From the NCBI GenBank assembly GCA_039105265.1, contig JAPFFF010000037.1, positions 1,393,501 to 1,457,500 of the forward strand: a stretch of 64,000 bases of DNA, given 5' to 3'. Below are positions 50,257-60,596 of this stretch, piece after piece. Positions within the stretch are counted from its first letter, which is position 1. Every line of letters starts with the position of its first letter. The DNA comes from Tritrichomonas musculus. Lineage: Eukaryota > Parabasalia > Tritrichomonadida > Tritrichomonadidae. The notes under the pieces were generated by a model. It made no database searches. It was not told where the DNA came from and saw only the letters and a list, made by a program, of their open reading frames with translations. The translations under genes were made by a program, and so were the position numbers.

Positions 50257-53200
50257 TTAGCATATCATGCAATTTCGTTTCTCTTTAGCTTCAGGTCCAG
50301 AAAGAAAATCGATGTAATCCAAAACTTCTTTTCTATCAATCATTTCATTACTTTGTGACAAGTAGTTTACCAAAAACTCAAATATATGATCAAAAGAAGG
50401 TCTATCTTTTGGATTTTGGCTCCAACACTTTGAAATCATCTCCTTCAATTCAATTGGTGTATAATCATTGAAAGCAGGGCGTTTTCCTTGATCAATTTCA
50501 TCACAAAAGAAAAATGATGAAAAATTATTCTTGTCAAACGGCTCTTTCAATGAAACAAGTGCATAAGTTATCATTCCAAAAGAATAAACATCTGCACTTC
50601 GTTCGAATTGCTTATTATAAATCAATTCAGGTGCACAATAAGTTATTTTTTTCATCATATCAGGAGTCAATACCATATAAGGATCCTTTCTGAAATATGA
50701 AGGTATTTGAAGTGGTTGATCGTGCAAGTTAGCAAACTTCAAGCTGGAAATCATTGGGTACAAATTTTCGTCAAGTATTATACTTCCTGGATGCAAATTT
50801 TTATAAATGATATATTTTTGGTGGAGGCATTTCATTGCATGAGAAACTCCAAGCAATATTATGTATTTTTTGGTGAGATTGAATTTTGGATCTGCCATTC
50901 CATTTCTTTCGTTCACCATATAACTTTCCAAAGTGCCATGTGGCTGATAATACTCAGAAAATGAAAAAATCACTTGTTTAAACACTTTGCAATTAAATAA
51001 TGGAATCGATTTAAATCCGATGATTTGGGTAATAACAGGATGATCTATTTGTTGCAGTATTGATAATTCAGATTTAATGCGTATAAACTGATCATAATTA
51101 ATTAACTGAACAATAATTTTTTTATTATCGCTTTTTCTCGTAGCAACGAAATAAAGGCCACAATCTTTATTACTAATCTCATTAGAAAGAGACATTTCGT
51201 AATCATCTAAATTCACAGAATATTTTTCGATTCCTGTTTCAAAAAAGGGTCTAATATCAGAAGGTTTTCGTTTTTCTAAAAAATGTCCATTTACAATGAT
51301 GGAAATCAAAGCTAATGAACTTCTGTCTATAAGTGGATTCTTTTTATATTCAATTTTGTTTTCAAGCTTGGATTCAATTATATTTTCATCATCGTCTTCA
51401 TTAATTTCGAATCCTTTATCTTTCAAAAAATCATTTATTTCCTTGTTTTCGTTGGCACACGCATGACGAAGAAGGCTGCTTTGAACTGATCTTTCTTCTG
51501 TTTTTCTAGCCAAAAAATCAACAGAAAACAAAAGTTTCACCATTCTAAGATCACAGTAAAAGCAAGCATCCTGTAGAATCTTTAAAGGATCCTCAACCAA
51601 CACACTTAAATCATTGTTGTTATTTTCAATAAAAAGCTTGACAATTTTGTGGTGCTTCCTTTCAAAAGCCAGATTGAATGCTTGTTTGTCCAAGCAAAAA
51701 TCTTTGTTTCTGTTCATAAGCATTTTCACTATTTTATCGTGTCCATTCTCACAAGCGACTAAAAAAGGCGTTTTCCCTTCATTATTAGCGATGTTAATAT
51801 CAAATCTTTTATCATTCAACAGCAATTCAGCAATTTCATAGTAACTGTTCTCACACGAGTAGAAAAACGGTGTCTGATGGAATTCATCGCAGAAGCAGTT
51901 GACGTCAATTCTTTCATCGTCAATTAAAAGCTTAACAACATTCACAAAGCCACTTCTTGCTGCAAGAATCAATGGTGTTTGATTGAGCAAAAATTGTTTT
52001 GAATTGATATCAACGTGTTTCCTTCTCAAAAAGTGGGACACAGTATTGAAATCCCCATAAAAGCAAGAGTAGCAAAAACCTTCCGTCTGCAATGAAAAAG
52101 TTGACTCCTCGTCGGGTAAATATTCTTTCAAAAAGTGGTTTCTTAGCCCACTTTTTCTGTGGATTACAAATGAGTACCACCCTTTTGACAAAAAATAGTC
52201 ACTGAGTTGTTTTTTCACGTAATCGTGGTTGTAATCATCAATCATATGCAAATATGTCTCATCCTCCAGGTATTTAACTATTTCATTTCCTTCATTTGAA
52301 TATAATATAAAATCAATTGGCATGATATCATTTTTTATCAAAAAAATCAAAAATTCTTCAGTAAATACGCTTATTAGGCCCCGAATATCTCTATAATTAT
52401 TTTCTTTAAACATCAAGTCTAATATGAATTCGTTTGGTAGATTTGGTTCTATAATTTGGTTTTTGTATTGATCAAGATCACCAGCTGCTTGCAAATAAGC
52501 TTGAGCTGACATCAGTAATTTTTCTACAATATATTTTCCGTGTTTAAGAGATGCACGATAAGCATTTGTATCTAGTTTTATTAATTTTAATTGATTATAA
52601 ATATTAGTACGTATTGACTCGATTGTAGCGAAATAATTCAGCCACTCTTGGCTGTATGAATGAAACATATCTATTCTGATTGAAAAACTATAGCCATAGT
52701 TATACAGGTCGACAAAAGCTTGCGGGTTAGAATACTGACATGTGAAATAAAAAATGGTATCAATATCGCTGTCTATGAGTTCCTTGTTGTTTTCCACCAG
52801 CCAATTAAGAATGTCATTTTGATAGTATCGTATTGAAAACTCTATCGTTCGCAACCTCACTTCACATTGTTTTTGCTCGCATATGTGAATGATTTCTGTA
52901 TTGCCGCCAGCAACTGCGTAGTCGATTAAACTGTCGTCCACTGCTGCATGATTTAAAATCAAGTTTTTGAATATTTGAGTACTCTTTGAAAAAGCTGCCA
53001 ATTCAATTAATTTAATTTGCTTTTGAAATCCGAAAGGCCAATAATTTGACATGTCATCAGAAAAGTTGATCGAACAATCAACATCGATACCATTCGAACC
53101 TCGGATTATACAAAAATCTTCAACTCTGTCATGCATGATTACGTCAACTAGTGAATTGGATACTTTTCGATTCTTAGCGTTCTCAAATTTTTGAATCAGT

Positions 53201-53838
53201 TTCAATTCAATTTTTTTGATTGTCTTTTGTATGTGATTTTCGCTTTGTTGCAAAAAATATTGAATGGTTTTTGGTTCCCACTCGCCTAAATATTGTTGTC
53301 TGTGATTCCTTAAGACTTCGTTAAACACATGCTGATTCTGATATTGTTTAATTAATTTATTTATAAAAATGGAAATTTCATATAATGAGTTTGGGAGACC
53401 ATAACAATGAGTAATAATGATTTGATAAACAGAAGCAATATCCATATCACTAATAAACAAGTTAAAATGAATTAAATATAAATCGATATTAGATAATTGT
53501 AAATTTGTTAATAAATGATTAAGAATTAAAATATTAAGGAAGTTCTTTTGCTTTGTGAATGAGTTTTCGATAATTTCTTTATAAAATTGACATGATTCTT
53601 CAAGAAGATTAAAGTTTTTTGAATTTTGAAGTATAATTTCTACATTTTCTTGAGTTATTTTTAATTTTTCACTCAATAGTTTCAAAAGATCTATTTCTTT
53701 TAAATTAAAATCTGTTAAGATTGATTCAATTTTTTTTGATATTGATTTTTGCCTAGCATTTTGGTCTAGTATATAATCGTAAAGAGTCTGAACTTTTTGC
53801 TCTTTTAGATGATCATTAACAGTAAGTTCTGTTTGCAT
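50257..53838 (-). CDS. DUF3447-ankyrin-pseudokinase protein with C-terminal CaaX box
   Basis: 1193 residues, intact. Residues ~1-240 are helical; ~255-330 DUF3447-like (KLIELAAFSKSTQIFKNLIL, AVAGGNTEIIHICEQ); ~575-800 ankyrin repeats (TPLILAARSGFVNVVKLLID, TPFLVACENGHDKIVKML); ~880-1160 a kinase-like domain. The key residues are lost: VAIK lysine is Gln (IIVQLINY, ~908), HRD is YKNLHPGSII (~1011, catalytic Asp to Asn), DFG is LKFANL (~1032), while CAPEL, DVYSFGMITYAL and KDRPSF remain. It is therefore predicted to be a catalytically dead scaffold. The last residues EKRNCMIC end in a CaaX-type motif after basic residues, suggesting prenylation and membrane targeting. Confidence 0.88.
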   Translation of the reverse strand: MQTELTVNDHLKEQKVQTLYDYILDQNARQKSISKKIESILTDFNLKEIDLLKLLSEKLKITQENVEIILQNSKNFNLLEESCQFYKEIIENSFTKQKNFLNILILNHLLTNLQLSNIDLYLIHFNLFISDMDIASVYQIIITHCYGLPNSLYEISIFINKLIKQYQNQHVFNEVLRNHRQQYLGEWEPKTIQYFLQQSENHIQKTIKKIELKLIQKFENAKNRKVSNSLVDVIMHDRVEDFCIIRGSNGIDVDCSINFSDDMSNYWPFGFQKQIKLIELAAFSKSTQIFKNLILNHAAVDDSLIDYAVAGGNTEIIHICEQKQCEVRLRTIEFSIRYYQNDILNWLVENNKELIDSDIDTIFYFTCQYSNPQAFVDLYNYGYSFSIRIDMFHSYSQEWLNYFATIESIRTNIYNQLKLIKLDTNAYRASLKHGKYIVEKLLMSAQAYLQAAGDLDQYKNQIIEPNLPNEFILDLMFKENNYRDIRGLISVFTEEFLIFLIKNDIMPIDFILYSNEGNEIVKYLEDETYLHMIDDYNHDYVKKQLSDYFLSKGWYSFVIHRKSGLRNHFLKEYLPDEESTFSLQTEGFCYSCFYGDFNTVSHFLRRKHVDINSKQFLLNQTPLILAARSGFVNVVKLLIDDERIDVNCFCDEFHQTPFFYSCENSYYEIAELLLNDKRFDINIANNEGKTPFLVACENGHDKIVKMLMNRNKDFCLDKQAFNLAFERKHHKIVKLFIENNNNDLSVLVEDPLKILQDACFYCDLRMVKLLFSVDFLARKTEERSVQSSLLRHACANENKEINDFLKDKGFEINEDDDENIIESKLENKIEYKKNPLIDRSSLALISIIVNGHFLEKRKPSDIRPFFETGIEKYSVNLDDYEMSLSNEISNKDCGLYFVATRKSDNKKIIVQLINYDQFIRIKSELSILQQIDHPVITQIIGFKSIPLFNCKVFKQVIFSFSEYYQPHGTLESYMVNERNGMADPKFNLTKKYIILLGVSHAMKCLHQKYIIYKNLHPGSIILDENLYPMISSLKFANLHDQPLQIPSYFRKDPYMVLTPDMMKKITYCAPELIYNKQFERSADVYSFGMITYALVSLKEPFDKNNFSSFFFCDEIDQGKRPAFNDYTPIELKEMISKCWSQNPKDRPSFDHIFEFLVNYLSQSNEMIDRKEVLDYIDFLSGPEAKEKRNCMIC

Positions 53839-53973
53839 TAAAATATTAATTAAATTTGGACAAAATTATGTCAAAATATTTTTCTTTTAAAAAAGTGAAA
53901 ATTTCCATCTCAATTTGATAATTTTTAATTCATAAAATATTCCACTAACAATTGTTACTTGGATCAATTTATT

Positions 53974-54215
53974 ATGAAAAACAAATATTTAAACCAAAAC
54001 ATCAATGAAGAAATTCATTATTTAACACTTTCAGCAAATTAAAATAATAATGAAACACAGTTTTTTCTTGGATTAATTTTTTATGATGCAAAATATGTAT
54101 CCAGTGATCTAAATGAATCAATTCATTTTTTCACGCTTTATGTTAATCAAAATAATGATGATGTGTAATTTTTACAAAAAAATTAATAAAGCAATTCATT
54201 ATTTAACAAGAAAAG
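53974..54215 (+). pseudogene. Sel1 repeat relic
   Basis: The plus strand reads NINEEIHYLTLSAN, ETQFFLGLIFYDAKYVSSDL, NESIHFFTLYVNQN and KAIHYLT, clearly three Sel1 units of the kinase-Sel1 family, broken by several stops and without a kinase part. It shows that a further member of the family once lay here. Confidence 0.65.
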
Positions 54216-54396
54216 AACAAATTGGTAAATTGATTCTGACCTTCGATATCTTTGAAATCACGCAAATACGGAAATTGCTGATCCTCACTTGACCATTTGA
54301 ATTGAAAAGGAGGTTTTCTGGCTTCAGGTCCAGGTGAATCATGCGAATTGACCGATCTAGATGAATACAGCTGATTGAATCATAAATCAAATTCAT
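54216..54396 (-). pseudogene. kinase catalytic-loop scrap after the LRR gene
   Basis: The minus strand reads SISCIHLDRSIRMIHLDLKP, ENLLFNSNGQVRISNFRI: the alpha-E helix, catalytic loop (HLDLKPEN) and a degenerate DFG (SNF). Nothing before or after it in the kinase fold is preserved. It abuts, in another frame, the end of the LRR gene, so it may be the remains of a separate kinase or of a former LRR-kinase fusion. Confidence 0.6.
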
Positions 54397-56851
54397 TTAA
54401 TGATGACAACGGCAATGAATAATCTTTATTTTTAATGATTTTATAATCTTTATTTTTATCATGTTTAAACACGAGTTGCTTTGGTTTATTTAAAGTCATT
54501 CCTTCACTGACCAATTCAAAAGCCATCTGGCTTGAAAGTTCGATAATGTTAAGTTTTTCACAATGGATAAACGAACTACGTCCAATTTCTTTAACGCTTT
54601 CTGGAATAATGATGCTTGTGATTGCAGTTGAATCAAAAGCGCCATCACGAATTGCTTTCAAATTAGAGTCATGAGGAAAATCAACAACTCTAAGATTCTT
54701 GCAATTAGCAAAAGCATTTTTCCCAATTTCAGTAACACTTCGAGGAATGCTTATGCGATGAATCGATGAATTGATGAATGTATTCATTTTTATTATTTGA
54801 AATTTCGAATCTGGATGGAAATGAACAATTGTTAGTTTTTCGCAATTTTTAAACAAATCACATCCAATTTCACGAACATTTTGAGGAATTGAAATTTCTT
54901 TAATTGAAGAACAATCAAAAGCCCCGCCTTTTATTTTTTCTAGTTCAGTTTTATCATGGAAATCAACTCTTTTTAATTTTTTACATAGCGAAAATGCGAA
55001 TGAACCAATAATTTTTACATGTTTCGGAATGATAATTCTGGAAATGGAGGTTTGCGTGAAAGAGTGAAAATCAATCAATTCCAATTCAGAATCTTTTTGA
55101 AAAGTAACTTTTTTAAGCTGTTTGCAGTTACAAAAAGCGTTATGCAATATTATTTTAACTTTTTGTGGGATGCATATTGATTCAACATTTGTTTTGTCAA
55201 AAGCAAATGAATCGATTTTTTCTAATTTTGAATCTTTTTCGAACTTTATTTTTTTTAACTTTGAACAATTGTAAAATGCACTTTTGCCAATGTGTGTTAC
55301 TCCCTTTGGAATTAGTATTTCTTTTATTGATGTATTTTCAAAAGAAAAGTCATGAATTGTTATTAATTCTGAATTATCTTCAAAATCCACTTTCAACAAT
55401 TGAGTGGCATTACAAAATGCAAAAGGGCAAATATACTTAATGAAGGACGGAATCGTTATACTTTCCACATCACGATTAAGGAAAATTAAGCAATCAAATA
55501 CATCGCTCCGAGGATTTGATTTGCTAATTATGTACTTGTTTTCAATACATTTAAAATTCGTATTATTTGGTGAACAACTTAAATGAGTAATTTCGCAGTT
55601 TGAAAAAAAGTATTGGTGCAATTTGTTGACACTTTCAGGTATGCAAAATTGTTGAATTTTCGTTCCTCCAAAAACAGAACTGCCTAAATAATGAATATCT
55701 GAATTTGGATGTAAATAAATATTTGAAAAACTTTCGCATTCGCCAAAAGCACATTTCCTAATTGCAGTAACATGTTGTGGAATTGTGATGCTTTTAATAG
55801 AACTTTGATAAAAAGCAAAATCTTTTATTTCTTGTAGTTCTGAGTTTTTCTCGAAAGTTACACTTTGGAGAGACAAACATCTGTGAAAAGCGAATGGTAA
55901 AATGCACTTAATGTAAGCTGGAATAGTGATATGTTTTACATCACGTCGCACGAAAAGAAGAAGATCAAAAACATCGCTTTTTTCGTCTGATTTTCCAACA
56001 ATAAATTTGTTTTCAATGTATGCAAAATGCTTGTTTTTTGGCGATAAATAAATGTTGCATAAATTATCAGTTTGCCAACACCATCCCCTCTTAAGTTCGA
56101 CAACGCTTGCGGGAATATAAAGTGTGCTGATATTAGTATTTGAAATGAAATCCGCATAAAAAGTTCTGACTTCTGAATCTTCATAGAAATAAACCGTGTC
56201 AATTTTTGAATTTTGAAATGCATCTTTTAGTATAGCTTTCACAATGAATTTCTTACCTTTATATGTAACTGCGCTTGGTATAATGATTTCTTTCTTGCGT
56301 ATTTGAAACTTTTTGGAAACAGCCGCTGTGTTCTCTCTAATATTAAGGTGATAATTAATATCATTTCTATCAATTTCATCGCCTGTTAAAAATGAAACCA
56401 AGTCAACATTATCGTTCTTGCAGGCATCATATAAATCATTTTTATATCTTAAAGGTTTATTATAATTAATAAGTAAATCAATGATACGATTATAATTTAC
56501 TTTTCTTTCTTTTAGTTTTATTTCTAGTGAATTTTCTTTCATTTGTAATTGTGTCCTTATTTCCTGCTTTCTTTTGAAAATTTGGATTAAATTTTTCATG
56601 ATTTGAAATTCATTACTAATTTCTTCATATTCTCCAACATTATCTTGTGAAATATTAGGTACCTTGTGATAAACCCAATAGTTTATAAATGACTTGATTG
56701 TTTCATTAGAAACTTTGGATTTAATAATATATTTATGCTTTTTGATTAGTTTTGCATGAATGCTTGAGTCAATATTAGAAATAGAAGCAAAATCCGAAGG
56801 AATAAAAAGCTTACTAGATTGAAAAAATAAAGTGTAAGTTAATTTCTGCAT
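54380..56851 (-). CDS. LRR_5 (BspA-like) protein with helical/ankyrin-like N-terminus
   Basis: 823 residues from ATG 56851. Residues ~1-120 are helical and Lys/Glu-rich (LQMKENSLEIKLKERKVNYN); ~135-165 resemble a single ankyrin-type unit (KNDLYDACKNDNVDLVSFL) as in other trichomonad LRR_5 proteins. From ~190 to ~790 are 18-20 LRR_5 units in the longer form, VDFEDNSELITIHDFSFENT then ITIPQHVTAIRKCAF. No signal peptide or transmembrane segment. The C-terminal ~30 residues (VFKHDKNKDYKIIKNKDYSL) are lysine-rich. Distinct from the BTB-coil-LRR family at the left of the window. Role unknown; protein-protein interaction is likely. Confidence 0.85.
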   Translation of the reverse strand: MQKLTYTLFFQSSKLFIPSDFASISNIDSSIHAKLIKKHKYIIKSKVSNETIKSFINYWVYHKVPNISQDNVGEYEEISNEFQIMKNLIQIFKRKQEIRTQLQMKENSLEIKLKERKVNYNRIIDLLINYNKPLRYKNDLYDACKNDNVDLVSFLTGDEIDRNDINYHLNIRENTAAVSKKFQIRKKEIIIPSAVTYKGKKFIVKAILKDAFQNSKIDTVYFYEDSEVRTFYADFISNTNISTLYIPASVVELKRGWCWQTDNLCNIYLSPKNKHFAYIENKFIVGKSDEKSDVFDLLLFVRRDVKHITIPAYIKCILPFAFHRCLSLQSVTFEKNSELQEIKDFAFYQSSIKSITIPQHVTAIRKCAFGECESFSNIYLHPNSDIHYLGSSVFGGTKIQQFCIPESVNKLHQYFFSNCEITHLSCSPNNTNFKCIENKYIISKSNPRSDVFDCLIFLNRDVESITIPSFIKYICPFAFCNATQLLKVDFEDNSELITIHDFSFENTSIKEILIPKGVTHIGKSAFYNCSKLKKIKFEKDSKLEKIDSFAFDKTNVESICIPQKVKIILHNAFCNCKQLKKVTFQKDSELELIDFHSFTQTSISRIIIPKHVKIIGSFAFSLCKKLKRVDFHDKTELEKIKGGAFDCSSIKEISIPQNVREIGCDLFKNCEKLTIVHFHPDSKFQIIKMNTFINSSIHRISIPRSVTEIGKNAFANCKNLRVVDFPHDSNLKAIRDGAFDSTAITSIIIPESVKEIGRSSFIHCEKLNIIELSSQMAFELVSEGMTLNKPKQLVFKHDKNKDYKIIKNKDYSLPLSSLNEFDL

Positions 56852-57399
56852 AAATATTACAAAATGAAGCAGTGTATTTGGGCATGAATTATTTTGTGAA
56901 AATTCTTCGATAAAATATCAATTTACTAATAATAAATTGGACTTCATTTTTCTACCAATCATATTCTACAAAAAACGATAGGAAAATGCAAGGTTTGTAT
57001 AAGAGCAAATGTATTTGCCAACAGACAGACTTCAGTCAATTGTTACTGGTCGAGGTCAATTTTACAGAAATGGTCAATTTTTTACACTTACTTAAAAAAA
57101 AAAAAAACTTAGAAGATCTTTTATTTTTCCAGAATTTTTCCATGTGTTTCTATAGCCACTTGCGAGTGTCGAGTGACCTCGAGGAGTAGACGATGCACCG
57201 TGGGAAAAAATCGGAACATAATATCTTTTAATTTATAAAAAAAAAAAAAAAAAAGTAAAAAATTGATAACTGCCCCAGTCTTGTGAAAATCTTTTAAAAA
57301 GTTCATCTTCACTTTTGAGAAAAAAGGACAGGACTTTGCACTTTAAATAATGTGACAGCTGGTCAATGAGACTTAAATCTAGGGGACTTTTGAAAGTAA
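56852..57399. other. spacer with a GC-richer patch
   Basis: No gene supported. Bases ~57155-57210 (TGCGAGTGTCGAGTGACCTC and AGTAGACGATGCACCGTGGG) are far richer in GC than the surroundings and may be the end of the neighbouring Mutator-like element. A run of 17 A lies at about 57236-57254. Confidence 0.4.
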
Positions 57400-58640
57400 T
57401 TATTTTGAGTTTATTTGGCTATATAAGGTTTTTCCATCTTGTTGAAATAAGTAACTATTTGCAAATTTAAGGATTAAGTTTATAGTTATACCCGATTTGC
57501 TTTTTCTTCTGAGACAAAAAGTAAGATATTTGCTGTTTGGCTGAGCTCTCTGACTATAAGTGTTTTTTGGTATTTTTATAAATATTTCATCATTGATTGA
57601 GTAAAATGGAAATAGCATAGTTGCAAAGAATCGCCAGCCTGTATAAAACATTTCTTAACTGTATTTTGCTCCCCCTTCTTGAAATCAGTAATGTAGTTAG
57701 AGCTTGGTCTAAATGTTGTGGGGGTATGTTTTTTAAACAAATTTAAGGCTTCTTCATAATTATCCTGGAGCTTATAAGGTAAAAGAAAATTCATGTGCAC
57801 CGTCCTTCCCATATTAATAAAAACCTAATTGAATCCAGGAGGTGCAATATTGAATGTTCCATCAATAAAAACATATGTAATGCTAATTATTAATTTTTTG
57901 TTGCTAGATCGAAATTTGTGTCTCTTGTTGTTGATGTAATTTCATTAAAATCGTCGTCAACATTGGACTTTTTACAGAGCTCAGCGTAATAAATTGAAAC
58001 AAAGTTTTCTGAAAATACTTGCCTTTCTTCCCTTTCTAGCGTTTTCATCACGTAATTGCTTATATAACTTATTTAATAATTAAATTCGAGATAGCATAGG
58101 TTTTTCTATAAGGAATATATGTTCCACCTTTAATTTAATTTCGGCTTGAGTATTGAGATAGCATAGGTTTTTCTATAAGGAATATATGTTCCACCTTTAA
58201 TATACTCAAGCCGAAATTTCATTTTTAGATATTGCATGATGGTGATATCACCATCAGGTCGAAGTACAACTCTTTCTTTTATGCCTATGTAAATAAAAAG
58301 TATTTTTTTTAAACTTATTTAATAGTATACCTTAGCTTGTGAGTTCTAAGCGGCTGGCCAGATGTAAAAGCACCTATGATATCACTAGGGATAAGTTTGA
58401 TAGATTGAAATACACTCAAGTCTATTTATAAATACCATAAAATGAAATAGGACCAATAAAAATTAGTTTTATTGATATTCTGATAAATATTGAAATAGAT
58501 ATTTGGATATTTTTCAACAATTTGATTCTCAAACAATTTTGACAAAGGTGATACCATTTCTTGGGGAATCGTATTTTTCTACTCCGCTTTTTGAAAACTT
58601 TTAAACTTTTTGAATACTTTTTTATACATTTTTTATTCAA
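57400..58640 (-). mobile_element. degraded Mutator-like (MULE) transposase
   Basis: Scattered minus-strand frames match a MULE transposase in order: IPSDIIGAFTSGQPLRTHKL, ERVVLRPDGDITIMQYLKMK, AELCKKSNVDDDFNE, TYVFIDGTFNIAPPGF (first catalytic D), MNFLLPYKLQDNYEEALNLF, FRPSSNYITDFKKGEQN (second D) and LQLCYFHFTQSM. The frame changes several times and stops occur between most blocks, so no functional transposase can be made. Plain DNA transposon family; typical long terminal inverted repeats were not found. GC-richer patches at ~57155-57210 and ~58690-58745 may mark its ends. Confidence 0.75.
58088..58218. repeat. interleaved direct and inverted repeats inside the MULE relic
   Basis: A 47-bp unit beginning GAGATAGCATAGG is exactly repeated at 58088-58134 and 58155-58201. 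A perfect 17-bp inverted pair, AATTTCGGCTTGAGTAT at 58137-58153 and its complement at 58202-58218, encloses the second unit. Confidence 0.9.
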
Positions 58641-59303
58641 TTTTTGCTAAATAATGCATAAATATATAGTTCAAATTTCTTCCCGATTCATCCAGCAATT
58701 CAAGGAACCTGATTCGGCTTCGCGCAGCCCCGTGGTGATCACTGGTGCGTATATTCCTGAAAAATTATGTAAAAATAAAAAAAAAATTATATCAAAAAAA
58801 GCAAATAGTTAAAATTTTAAGGAAAAATTTAAATTTACGATTTTTTTGGTTAAATTTCACCTTAAGATGGTGGTTTTTTACTTTCCATGAGCTACTCATG
58901 GATAGAAAAACCATTCAAAAAGTGGCGTAGAAAAACAAATAATGAGTTAACAGATAATGAAGATTATAATACATTTAATATTCTATTTAGATGAAATCCG
59001 AATGCTAGCATATCACTAACATATATAACAAATTTGTTATTTGAACTCATATGAGTTCTTTTTCCAAATCATTCAGAATTGTCAAAATTAATTCGTTATA
59101 AAAACGATTATTTTAATCTCAAAAAAATTGAATAAAAATTGTTTCTACATTTATTTTGACAAAAAACAATTTAATTAAAGTAATTATTAAATATTCATAA
59201 CAATATATACATAAGAACAATATGGCAGAATATAAATTCAATTTTTCAAAGCTATTTCAAAAGATATTTAAATATTTAATTTTTTCCCTAGTTTATTATT
59301 ACT
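58641..59303. other. spacer between the MULE relic and the SDR gene
   Basis: A GC-richer stretch at 58690-58745 (CTTCGCGCAGCCCCGTGGTG) reads on the minus strand as PVITTGLREAESGSLNCW, possibly part of the transposon. The rest is AT-rich without features. Confidence 0.4.
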
Positions 59304-60596
59304 ATGCTACTCGAAATCAGTTTACTCTCATTAGCTTTCGCCATTTCTTTGTTTGCCTTTGTTTTATGGAAGCGACCTTTTAAGAAACATAAGAAAACAG
59401 ACCGCAAAGAAAATAAAAGAAAACAGAAGGAATTGCCTAAAAAGAAACGAGTTTTGACCATTCAGCCCGAGGATGTTTCACAGAAACTTATTGTGGATTT
59501 TGCAATAGAGCAAGGTGGAAATAATATTTATACGAGACATCAACAAAAAACCGCAGCAGAGTTAGATAAATTTGATCGAAGTACTCCTCTTACTAAAAAA
59601 ATTTTTGAATTCAAAGGAAATTATGGACGACACTGTTATGGCTGTGGTCAACCAACCAAATATTTGCATCCAGTATATATTTTTTCCTGCAGAAAATGTG
59701 GAACCATATTTCAACAAAAACGATATTTATCTAGAGATCTTAAAGGGCATGTTTCATTAGTTATTGGATGTAGAACAAAATTGGGTCATCAGGTTTCATT
59801 AAAGCTTCTTCGTGCAGGTTCCATCGTAATTGGCACAACTAGATATCCCGAACGAGCAACCAATCTTTTCTCAGAATACGAAGATTTTGAAAAATGGAAT
59901 AACAATTTTGATGTTTACTCAAATGGGCTAGACTTAGATACCACAGACTTGGAATCTAAATGTAAAGCCTTATCCGAATACATATTAAACAAATACAAAA
60001 AGCTGGACAATTTAATCATCTGTGCTGCCCAGACAATTCGAGTTCGCGAGAAAGACAAAGAAGCCGTGCTTGCACAAACAAACGAATTCAATAGATATGG
60101 AGATGCCAAATTTGTTGAAGAAAAATACGTTAATTCTTGGCAAATGAACGTTAGTGATATTACACAACAAGAAACAGAAGAATGCATGCGAATCAACGCA
60201 ATTGGCCCAGTATTCTTAGTTAAAAATCTAATTGAAGTAATGAAAAATAGCGACCACACGCCTTACATTATATCAGTTCATGCCAGAGAAGGCCTTTTCG
60301 AGCCAGAAAAAGGTCCTAAGCATATTCACACCAATATGGCAAAGGCTGCTCTACACATGATGACCCGTACTCTGATTGAAGACAAAACATTGGCTACACA
60401 TGCTGGAAAGAGATTCTCAATTCACGGATGCGATCCTGGCTGGATTTCTGTTGATGAATATTATGAAAAAGATCGTCCATTTAACATTCCTCCACTTGAT
60501 GAAATTGATGGTGCAGCAAGAATTTTATATCCTCTCTTTAAGAATTTACCTTCATCAAGGCAAACGAGAAGACAATTTAATGAATTTGTATACTAA
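59304..60596 (+). CDS. membrane-anchored SDR-family protein with CxxC zinc ribbon
   Basis: 430 residues. A transmembrane anchor at residues 3-22 (LEISLLSLAFAISLFAFVLW) is followed by a highly basic stretch (KRPFKKHKKTDRKENKRK), so the catalytic part probably faces the cytosol. C111-x2-C114 and C129-x2-C132 (CYGCG, CRKCG) form a zinc-ribbon-like knuckle. From ~150 there is a Rossmann SDR domain: SLVIGCRTKLGHQVSLKLL as the nucleotide loop (variant of TGxxxGxG), LDNLIICAAQTIR as the NNAG strand, CMRINAIGPVFLVK, and IISVHAR. The usual YxxxK reads NMAKAAL, so the catalytic Tyr is absent and the Lys is kept. Oxidoreductase activity is therefore doubtful. The substrate is unknown. Confidence 0.8.
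   Translation: MLLEISLLSLAFAISLFAFVLWKRPFKKHKKTDRKENKRKQKELPKKKRVLTIQPEDVSQKLIVDFAIEQGGNNIYTRHQQKTAAELDKFDRSTPLTKKIFEFKGNYGRHCYGCGQPTKYLHPVYIFSCRKCGTIFQQKRYLSRDLKGHVSLVIGCRTKLGHQVSLKLLRAGSIVIGTTRYPERATNLFSEYEDFEKWNNNFDVYSNGLDLDTTDLESKCKALSEYILNKYKKLDNLIICAAQTIRVREKDKEAVLAQTNEFNRYGDAKFVEEKYVNSWQMNVSDITQQETEECMRINAIGPVFLVKNLIEVMKNSDHTPYIISVHAREGLFEPEKGPKHIHTNMAKAALHMMTRTLIEDKTLATHAGKRFSIHGCDPGWISVDEYYEKDRPFNIPPLDEIDGAARILYPLFKNLPSSRQTRRQFNEFVY

Noticed and set aside
54199-54396. 65-codon frame as an independent small kinase gene
   Set aside because: It covers only the catalytic loop region and cannot fold as a kinase; listed as a relic.
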